From Spisula solida (taxonomy: Eukaryota > Mollusca > Bivalvia > Venerida > Mactridae), in assembly GCA_947247005.1 (NCBI GenBank), contig OX365959.1, forward strand, positions 36,989,097 through 37,053,096: DNA of 64,000 nucleotides, read 5' to 3'. The position numbers were made by a program, and so were the translations under genes. The stretch's first letter is position 1, and each line of letters opens with the position of its first letter. Of this stretch, positions 55,123 to 64,000 are shown piece by piece. Under the pieces are notes generated by a model. It searched no databases. It worked only from the letters and a program-made list of their open reading frames with translations, and was not told the DNA's origin.

Positions 55123-56227
55123 ATATGGAAGCCCTGGAGGGCACTTTTGACTTATGACTTATAACTTGTGACTTGTGGAGGCCCCAAATGGCACTTTTGA
55201 CTTGTGACTTGTGACCTATGACTTGTGACTTGTGACTTGTGACTTATGACTTATGACTTGTGACTTGTGACTTATGACTTGTGACTTGTGACTTATAACT
55301 TGTGACTTAGGAGTTGTGACCAAACAAACTATAAATATATTTGTATGCTTTATCTTTCTTTACGTCCAACAATAACGTGGATAAAAATGGATGATTCGTG
55401 AATCGGATTTTTATATTTAGCAAGACAGGTAAGTCAGTTTAAGTTGCATTATTAAAATAAAAACGAATTTACTATCATTCTTCTATCCACAACTTGGAAT
55501 TTGTTTGCAAAACCTTAAAATGTTCTACTTCACCATTATGGTACAACACAATCACATACAAAATCTTTTCTAGCCCATAGTGTCACACAATTGCCAAATT
55601 TACATTTGAGCCGGTTGCTTTGTTGGATATAAAGACAATGCAGGTAAATAGGTATGCACTGCGACATCATTTGTGGAACCAAACGCACCGAACATACACA
55701 CACAGCACGGACATTCCAGTTTCTTCACCTGGAAAAATGTAGAAGAACATATGATTATTATTACTTTAACAAAACTTAAAATCTAAATGTATAATCCGAA
55801 CTATCTGTCTCAAATGAGACGCACAAATGATAGCGAAAAGGAAGCAAACCATTATACTATGTATGCACATGTACACGTATAATACCATGTGACATTATGC
55901 TATTACATGAACGGTATTCTAGTTAATGGTGTTAACAATTCAGAATAACGGTTCGATGCCTTCAACAATGACGATTTCAATCAAACAAAACTAATACCGA
56001 CTTACCTGACTCACTATAGACTATTATCATGTAATTCCGATTCAGACAGCATCCTTCACCATCCATGATGCCCAAGGAAGTGCGCGCAGATTTATTTGTA
56101 GAATGTAAGTCACAAGTCATAAGTCATAAGTCACAAGTTCTAAGTCACAAGTCACAAGTCATAAGTCACAAGTCACAAGTCACAAGTCACAAAACCTAAG
56201 TCAATAGTGCCTCCAGGGCTTCCATAT
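55123..56227. mobile_element. 1.1 kb element with inverted heptamer arrays at both ends
   Basis: Termini are ATATGGAAGCCCTGGAGG and its complement. TTCA is duplicated at 55119-55122 and 56228-56231. Next to each terminus is a (TGACTTR)n array: about 55150-55320 on the left and, inverted, about 56107-56205 on the right. The centre (55320-56100) is unrecognised and non-coding. The class of transposon is unknown; 4-bp duplication is the best guess. Confidence 0.7.
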
Positions 56228-56721
56228 TTCAATATAATATTATATTGAATTTCACTGTGCACAGTGTGTTTATCGGTTGGACCGTAATACCTCGAGTTGA
56301 TTGTGTATTGCCATATCTCGCGAGACCTCTTTAGTATGGCGCAAGCAACTAGAGGTAATAAGGCTTATCGGGTCAACACAACTGCAGTAATAGTCCTTTT
56401 AATATATACATGTACCTACAAAAGTGAAAATACTTTTCACGCGCACAACTGAGTAAAATGCGTATGTATTGTCGTCATGAACGTCGGTATATTTTCGGCA
56501 TATAAAGTGACGTCCATTCATAAAAAGGCAAATGTTTACGTCATGCACGCATTCTCAAAATTTGAGCCAATTGCCTATCGCAGCTACTTTATTGGTGCCC
56601 TAAACAACGTATACGAGGGGCATTCTGACAGTTCTGATAACTGAGTGACAATCTTATTAATATCAGACCCTAACATTTGCTCCATTTCTTTACGCTGTTA
56701 GAGATCTGACTACACCCCGTA

Positions 56722-56745
56722 AGAGGTCATGTTCAAATGACCTCT
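56722..56745. promoter_or_regulatory. Inverted AGGTCA pair / small hairpin
   Basis: AGAGGTCAT + GTTCAA + ATGACCTCT: perfect 9-bp arms around 6 nt. It contains two AGGTCA nuclear-receptor half-sites facing each other. It lies in otherwise repeat-poor DNA. Confidence 0.4.
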
Positions 56746-57610
56746 CTAGCGAACAATGACGGCACGTAGCCTCAGCAGTGTTTCACTGCACTTTCAGGTT
56801 TGTGAAAGTAGCGATTTGATTGGATGACGTAAAGTACACACTGACATGACCCTACACAGAGTGCCGTCAGATCCTATATCAGCGTAATAAGGGTCTGGTT
56901 TAAATGTGATTGACTGAGTGATAACTTTACATTGGATGGTCAGAATGTTTTAAAGTGAACATTTTCTGAAAGATACAACCTTCCGCCACTGAAAACATTC
57001 AGCAACTTTCAGAATGGTCCCCGTATACACGTTCGAAAGTGTCATTATTTGTAGTAATAGTTACGAATATATATGTCCTCTAAACTAAAAACTATAGACA
57101 CCAGAAATACTGATTGTTACAAAATTAGCATGCTTACAAGAGACGAGACACTGCTCAAAATCGAATGTTTCTTACAAATGAAAATAGATTTAAAGCCTTA
57201 GATTTTGTTGTTTACATGTATGCATATACGTTGGGAAATGCTTCAAAATCTGTGCGAGAGTGGCACGGACTTACAAGTAGATATATTTTTGTCAGTGCTC
57301 ATGTCACAGATATGAGGTATTTTACGTGACACTGTTTTGTGAATTTGATTGCTAAGCAAAGTTTTACGGTAAATCAATAATACAATAAACTAGACTGTTA
57401 ACAAGTACAATTGATATGCTACTCATACTTTACAACCAAACACGTCATCAAACTTTATATTCCAGTTTATTTCATGTATATACTAGTTAGGGTAATTGAT
57501 GTTGTATGTATTCTTACGTGATGCTTATAAATCGCATATTTATTGAGGAATGAACATTTTTGTACTTGTTATATGTCTGAGATATTTCGAATTGATCAAC
57601 TGTATGAAAA
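56746..57610. other. Intergenic, nothing recognised
   Basis: No exon or repeat recognised up to the LINE fragment. Confidence 0.4.
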
Positions 57611-57613
57611 ATT

Positions 57614-59030
57614 AACCCATGAGGCTTTTATTGAATATAGAAATTTTCAAATATATCTGTTAGTTTCAAACCTCCTACATGTACATCATAATTCTTTACT
57701 AGCTCTAACCGTTTAATATTTTTCGGGCTTTCCGTCCCATATAAAGGGGAATATGGTTTTAGTAATTGAGTCTAATATGTTATCCGGGGGAGTAGGTAAA
57801 ACACAAAAGGGGTGCACCAGCTTTGGTAAGGCGAGCGCTTTATTACTGTGACTTTTCCCATTAACGTAAGTTTTCTGTGCTGCGATTGTTTTAAACAATT
57901 TCAAATCCTCTAGTTTTGCATTAAAATTGTTCTTAAAGTTAACTTTGTTATTATTATAGAAGTTTATTCCTAGGGTTTTTGCTAATTCCGAATTCCATTT
58001 AAACTTTTTTTTACAGTATTCAATGTTTGATGTTTTTAAGGAGCCTGCCCTCAAAATGACCGATTTGTTGTTATTCATGTTTAGCCGAGATGTTATTCGA
58101 AACTGGCTAATAACAAGTCTTTCAAATGAATCTTTTGAACCATCGTTAAAATACGTTGCGTCATCCGCGAATAAGGTTTGTTTTACTACATTGTCATGTA
58201 TTGTAATACCTTTTATTGAATTATCACACGCTATATAATGAGATAGAACTTCCATACATATTATTAATAACGAGGAAGACAAAGGACATCCTTGTCGAAC
58301 TCCATTTAGTATTGTACAACTTTCAGACATATAGCCATTGTTAATTACTACGCTAGTTATATTGTTGTAGAACAACTTAACCCAACGGATTAGATCGTTT
58401 CCAAACTTGAAATGTTCCAAAAAAGGCATTTGAATAAAAAACTACGCGTTCGGGTATCATATGCCTTTTCAAAGTCTGAATTGAATAATAATCCTGGTTT
58501 ATCGTTTCATTTAAGTAGTCTAAAATTTCAAATATAAGTCTAACGTTATCACCCATGTATCTTCCTGTAATAACACCGGTTTGTGAGTTTGCCATTAAAG
58601 AACCTATGACTTTTCTTATTCTGTTAGCTATTGTCAAGGTAGCAATCTTATAATCCACATTTTGCAATGTAATAGGGCGCCAATTTGATAATAAAGTAGT
58701 ACTTATCTTTATCGAATTTTGGTATTAATGATATTACTCCCTGCTTTTGAAGGCCCGTTATTTCCATTACCAAAGGAGTAATTAATTGAATCAATATGAT
58801 ATGTTTTAATGTCATTCCAATTTTGTTATATACTTCTACGGTAATACCATCTGACCCGGGGCTTTTGTTATTTTTCATTTCCATTTTCATTTCCATGAGA
58901 GCTTTAAAACATTCATTTATAGTCAGCAAACCTTCACATACCTTCCGTTTTTAGTGTTTCGATTGGTTCACTGAAGACGTCAATATGAGGTATTTTATTG
59001 TTGTTATTATTTATTGTTGTCTCTGTTTGA
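57614..59030 (-). pseudogene. L1/Tx1-clade LINE reverse transcriptase fragment
   Basis: Minus-strand blocks in order, across several frames: LTINECFKAL...NNKSPGSDGITVEVY (59.0-58.8 kb), QKQGVISLIPKFDKDK, NVDYKIATLTIANRIRKVI, NSQTGVITGRYMGDNVRLI, then FNFG-like text, GVRQGCPLSSSLLI (motif B), QTLFADDATYF (motif C), KTLGINFYNN, FPFIWDGKPEK and, in a shifted frame, VGGLKLTDIFENF ending near 57614. The order is typical of Tx1/L1-like RT. At least three frameshifts (near 58650, 58430 and 57715). Endonuclease and 5' end missing. Non-functional. Confidence 0.8.
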
Positions 59031-59059
59031 TGATCTATTTATGCAATAGAAGAAACAGC

Positions 59060-59470
59060 CCTTCCCGAAGAAAAACACACTTTTACCAAAAACTCACTTA
59101 AAACCAACTTATTAGTGGGTTTTTCCTGCGTTTTTTGACAAAAGTATGCTAAAAGCGAGTTTTTCTTGGGTTTTTTGACAATAAGTGAGTTTTTTGTTGG
59201 CTAAAGTGGGTCTTTTTATCAAATAAGTTGGTTTAAGTGCGTCTTTTAGTACAGGAAGTGTGTTTTTGTTGGTCTTTTCATAAATGAAGTTGGTTAAAGT
59301 GGGTCTTTAACGAAAATAAGTTGGCTAAAGTGCGTCTTTTGAATAATGGTATTCTCAGAAGTGGGTTAAAGTGGGTTTTAAGTTGGTCTTTTACATTTTT
59401 GATAATTGTTCGTTAGTTGAGCTTCGCATTAAAAAGACTCACTTCTGAAGGAAGTTGGTCTTTTGTTTTG
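59060..59470. repeat. Degenerate AAGTGGGTCTTTT tandem repeat
   Basis: Many variants of AAGTTGGTTAAAGTGGGTCT are spaced about 40-55 bp. Both edges carry the complement (AACTCACTTAAAACCAACTT at left, AAAGACTCACTTCTG at right), so the array has an inverted character. Confidence 0.65.
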
Positions 59471-59719
59471 AAATGTTGACATTCACTGAACACAAGATCT
59501 TAGATCTACTTATAGTTCGAATGTAACGCATGATCTATCACGTATATTCTCATTTGGTATTTCAATTGGTGTTTATGCATGGTAATATTGTTTTTTTAAT
59601 TTTCACAAAGGACATGTTATTTAAAGTCCTTCATGTAAATTAAATATCCTGTGCTAAAAACATCGGACCTTATTTTTTTAATGCCGCCGCGCGCATAGCC
59701 TTTATTTGCCAGTTGAAAT

Positions 59720-59790
59720 ATGGCTGTCATATGTGTGCCTCCACCCGGATTTGAACCCGGTCGCCAAATTAATTGTCTACTGTATTTGAC
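59720..59790 (-). repeat. tRNA-like B-box remnant
   Basis: The minus strand reads GACCGGGTTCAAATCCGGGT, a perfect B box with T-arm stem. The 5' half does not form a tRNA acceptor stem, so this is a SINE or tRNA pseudogene fragment, not a functional tRNA. Confidence 0.4.
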
Positions 59791-60019
59791 AACATCATGT
59801 AAATATACAACAACCAATAATAACATTAAAATTAAGATAAATTATATTGGTAATGCTGAATGCAACATATCGAACTATACGTATATGATTACCGAGGGGT
59901 GAAAAGCTTATCAATAAGCTTCAGTTTAGCTTATTCATATAAATGCAAAGTCCTGCAAACGCATTTATAATGTTTTACTCAGTTTAAACTGTTTGGGCTG
60001 AATCCGAATGTATTACATA

Positions 60020-60490
60020 GGCTTTCTTATCTGCCTATGTTACAGTCACAACTGTATTTCACGCGGTACTACATGTATAAATAAAACACTGATATATTAC
60101 ACAGTAAGCGGTCCAGGTAAAATAGATATGGATGGTAGATTATATTTTTGACAACGTGGTATGTGTAATATATACATTATGATAAAATTGATCACGTGTT
60201 GCAGAAAATCCAGACAATTTCCCAGCGTGCGGTCTGTTTAATTTGCCTATGGCTATAAAACACGGCATCTTTGAACAGTGATTTACACATTCCGAACTGT
60301 ATGTCACGTGGGGCTATAGATAAAACATTAAGATAATTACACAATAATCGGTTCAGGCTTAATCAACTGTCCAATTAAAATATAGATAAGGGTGGTAGCT
60401 AGATTAAAAAATTGACCACGTGACATGTTTGTATTCATATGATATAGCTTGTTGGTCACTTGAGACAATACAAAAAACAGCGAGCGGTCC
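60020..60490. repeat. Diverged tandem duplication of about 245 bp
   Basis: Two copies. The first has AACTGTATTTCACGCGG, TAAGCGGTCCAGG and GATGGTAGATTA (60050-60150). The second has AACTGTATGTCACGTGG, TAATCGGTTCAGG and GGTGGTAGCTAGATTA (60290-60410). Each is followed by GACAAT...GCGGTC-like text. Confidence 0.6.
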
Positions 60491-60499
60491 TGTACACAA

Positions 60500-63400
60500 C
60501 CCTTTGACTTAAATTGATCGAGTAAATTGACTGTAATCAATGAAAGCTACGTTGAAAATAATCTGGAAATATTTTTTTTACAATACACGATATGACTTCC
60601 CGTCAATTTTTTGTCATGCACTTAGGCTACATAGTTGACGTAATTTTAGTTCGGTAACATTATTTTTAAGCGCTAAATATGAGCTGACACATATACATGT
60701 ATAATTATACAAAAATGTATATGTATTAAATATCTATGTAAATATATCTTCGATTTAAGATTTAAAGACGTATATTATGGCACTGGTCCAACAATAATTG
60801 GTCTAAATTTTCTCAGCATGTAGTCTCTGATTTATAAGATATCTACCAGTATTGCACCCTATTATGTAATATTACATAATATTGCATACTCTGTTAATTA
60901 GTTGACTAGAGGCCCTAATAGTAGATAATAAAACAAGAAGAGTTCCCTTTATGACAGGAAGTTATAAAGCATGTGTATAATAAAATAAAGTCCCATATGA
61001 GTTATTGCAAACAACTTCATGATCAAACATAACCTAGAGCATATTTAATGTACATAGGAAACTTAACAATAAACATACTAGGATATATAGAGAAAATAAC
61101 AATGTAAAAAGTAAGTAGGCAATTATTGGCCCCTTAATTTTAATTGAAGTAATAGATAATATTCTACCACAAGTGTTATAATTGATGTACCACAGGGTTG
61201 ACACTTATTTCACAATTCACATAGTTAGCCTAGTGTTACCACTGCACTTGTGATGTGTAGAGAAACAGTGTGAATATACATTTAAACAATATAAAAAAAT
61301 TACTTTTGAGGACTTTGAAAACAAAAAATAAATTTATAAACTATTAGATACATTTATTTATTTGTATTAAATTTTGTATGTAATTTCAGTGTGCTCAAAT
61401 GTTAGTTTTATATTTTACATATTAATTTTATCTAGTTTAAACATATAATAATTTATTTAAACTTATTTTATCTATATATATTAAACTGACAATAAAATTG
61501 CTAAATTTATAAACATTTTGGCTAAATAGCTGTTATACACTCAAACTAGATAGAAACAAAAATAAATGTATATACCGGTATCTAAATATACAAATTTAAA
61601 ACAAACACATAATATGACACATATTTTCTAGTGTACATACAGTAGCACAGTACTATAGATATTCAGTAGATAAGGGCCTCTAGTTAATTACATTGACCAG
61701 TTTTGGTGTTTTATGACCCTAGATAAACACTGATAGTGATCTCCTGCTGACATCATGCGGTTCCTTCTATAAAGTTCTGGTCCAGAAATAAAGAAGGACT
61801 AATATAGGTCTTTAAAGACACGCTTTTTTATGATTGAGTTTGATATCTACACAACATAGTTTTGTTACTTGGTAGCTATAAAGATCTTACAGTATTATTT
61901 GGTAGCTAAGTGTTCACAAATTGACATTTAAAGTCACGAAGTAGGCCTATTTATTCTGGTTTATTCTCGCACGTTATTTTTTTCGACTTTGCGGTTTATA
62001 TTATGATTTATGCAGTGTGCTACATTTTCAATATGTGTTGGCGTCTCCTTATTCATTATGGATGATATAAAATGTATTTAATAAAAACTTACTTGGCCAG
62101 AGAATTAAAAGAAGTATTGTAATAGCCTACTCTGACTAACCTACACTAAATACCGAAACTAGAATTTGTATACAATATATAACTCACTCACATTAATTTA
62201 ACTAGGGGAAAACAGAATAACTATTTTAAAATTTTCATAAGCATTCGCGAATACCGATCGGAGATTTTATCTATGATGCTGGAACCAAAGTAGCGATACA
62301 CGGTCCGGAATTACGGGTTTTAGCATCTCGAACATGGATTATCTCCACTTGTTTTGTTATCGTTTCCGGCGGAAAATTTGAATCGAACAAATCGAAATTC
62401 AATGTTTTATCAGGTAATAATCAATCTGTTGTGGTATTTATGTATTGTTTTATCACAAATTAAGAACTACACATATTTTGGCACCCTCCAACTATAAACA
62501 GGCCTGTGATTCTTTCTCCTTCAGACTGATTTTATTTTCAAAGTTTTTGTCTCAAATCTGCGAAACAAAATGGTTCAGATTCAGACTTTCAGTGTGACCA
62601 GACAGCCAAACTGTTTCCAAGTGTGCTGCATTTTTATTTCTGACAGTCCAGCAAGTGTACTTTAACACGTCGAGATGGTTTCACAACAATGTGGCCTGCT
62701 CCGAAGTAATTATTTTTTCAAGTGGGTGGGGTAATGTTTTCCAGACTTATCAAAGTTTATGCTCTGAGCAATCACAGGCTTCTGTGGTTTTGTTGTCTAT
62801 ACATTGGGTTTGAACATTCACTAATAGTGATAATAATTTAAATTTTATTTTTTAGACCACATACACTTCTGGGTCTGTTTCCCCCCAGATACGAAGCTGG
62901 ATATATTTTTATCATCATCATTGTATACCCAGACTCATACATTAATCACACAAACATTATTAAACGTATCTAGGACATATAAAAAATATATGTGAATGCC
63001 TCTCTAGCTTAAATAACACAAAGATAAAAATGTTTGACTGAAATTTCTCTCAAACATTCCTTGAGTATCGCGTCGTGTTTAACTGACTGTGCAACTGTCC
63101 TGCCTATATTTGGTGTCCTTCAGTCAAGCACACATTACTCTAAACGACGATGATAGTGACAGAAACCGATATTCGCCCATGCCTCCACATTTTGCAAGAA
63201 AGTTCGCAATTTTCAACTAAAAATGCGCCATGCACATGTATAAACTTTCGACAATGGTTTCCCGTCTGATCAATACGAAAGTATGGCGTTGAACGTTGGA
63301 ACCAGATATTTAAATAAACCTTTTGGAATACCTCGTTTGGGTCCAATGTTCCACGCGCGATGTTATTCTTATGTAATGGGGTGGGAACCATCGTTCAATT

Positions 63401-64000
63401 TGTCGAAAGATAATGTGCGCGACGAAAAATTAGTTGACAATTGTAAACTTTCTCGCATATTTTGAAGACAAGAGTGCCGATGGAGTATTGTCAGTATAGT
63501 CATCGTAAAGATTAGTTTGTTATTGACGAAAGATACCAGAAATATACGGGAAAGTTGCAAAACAAGTTTTACACAATTAATTTTTCTAGGTCAGTGTGCG
63601 AGAAAGTTCAGCAAAACATTTTTATCATTGTGTTTTTTAAGCAGTAGAGGAATTACGTAGATTTTTGTATTGAATATCAAATATATCCAACTCCTCTCAG
63701 CACTGCTCCAGACCATTGCTTTAAGTTTCTTATAAATTCATTTTTATATAGTTCACTGCATCGGTAACGCTCGATAGCGCTTTGCTGTGCAACAGTCCGA
63801 TATCTGCAAACGCTAGCCAGTAGCATATATATGTATTTTCCATTTTGTTCGCTATTATGAAGCAAGCTGTTTCCAAGCAGTGCTATTGAGCGGTTTGGTT
63901 AGGCAGTGGGAGCTCCTGAAAATCTGTTGAACCAACAGACCTGACTGGCAACAGGTCGGACTCAATATTTCGAAAATTTAATGATGATTGTTTAGAATCA
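60500..64000. other. Intergenic / flank, no supported gene
   Basis: Very AT-rich at 60.6-62.2 kb, more mixed after 62.3 kb. Short open frames at 63140-63465 on both strands lack motifs and splice support. A 5' region of a gene beyond the window is possible but not shown. Confidence 0.35.

Noticed and set aside
59720..59790. A functional tRNA gene on the minus strand
   Set aside because: T-arm and B box are present, but no matching 5' acceptor stem or D-arm.
62320..62415. Exon ending CAG|GTAATA near 62413
   Set aside because: An open stretch before a donor-like site exists, but it has no start codon or acceptor in frame and no motif.
63140..63465. Opposed open frames of 60-83 codons as exons
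   Set aside because: No recognisable domain, no convincing in-phase splice sites, and both strands are open over the same bases.

Overview
This 64 kb window looks like nuclear DNA of a marine invertebrate, most likely a bivalve mollusc. The reasons are intron-containing genes, AT-rich non-coding DNA, LINEs of several clades, an Ngaro (tyrosine-recombinase) retroelement carrying an SGNH hydrolase, tRNA-derived SINEs, and TCAAGGTCA-rich repeats of a style I associate with bivalve genomes. The taxon is an inference. There are no bacterial operons, rRNA or CRISPR arrays. Host coding sequence is a small fraction; most of the window is nested mobile DNA.

Host genes. At the left edge (1-1359, +) lie the last two exons of a gene that starts outside the window; they join in phase 1. 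On the minus strand, four exons in matching phase 1 (20510-20444, 19823-19518, 18959-18807, 6615-6419) encode a roughly 240-residue type I membrane protein: signal peptide, one Ig-like domain, one transmembrane helix and a cytoplasmic tail. Its third intron is about 12.2 kb and is filled with nested transposons.

Main discovery candidate. At least three, probably five, large elements share one architecture. They end in TAGTC...GACTA, are flanked by 3-bp target duplications where both ends survive, and have very long inverted arms built from internal tandem repeats. Four of the five have a core of a degenerate minisatellite with a period near 42 bp. None shows a transposase. They are A 8138-17561 (duplication ACA), B 8207-13867 (duplication TAG, nested in A), C about 20622-25926, D 32421-40023 (duplication GAG) and half-element E about 49005-50640. 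Element A splits a LINE whose halves rejoin exactly once one ACA is removed. The arms are dense in AAGATGGCGGCC (YY1-like) and TCAAGGTCA (orphan nuclear-receptor-like) motifs.

Other mobile DNA. An Ngaro element (27725-28751 and 40486-43500) is split by an 11.7 kb insertion that contains a 519-codon Mutator-like transposase ORF (30150-31709, -) and element D. A candidate 9-bp target duplication flanks that insertion. There are LINE fragments at 4.2-5.8, 7.3-8.1/17.6-18.4, 15.9-16.4, 44.2-47.3 and 57.6-59.0 kb; three SINE copies; paired MITE families; a pogo-like element with an internal empty-site control; a Helitron-like repeat; and a 1.1 kb element whose inverted ends are heptamer (TGACTTR) arrays.

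Quiet stretches (26.8-27.7, 47.4-49.0, 52.1-54.2, 56.3-57.6 and 60.5-64 kb) show no supportable gene. The first holds an unusual cluster of CRE-like ACGTCA motifs.
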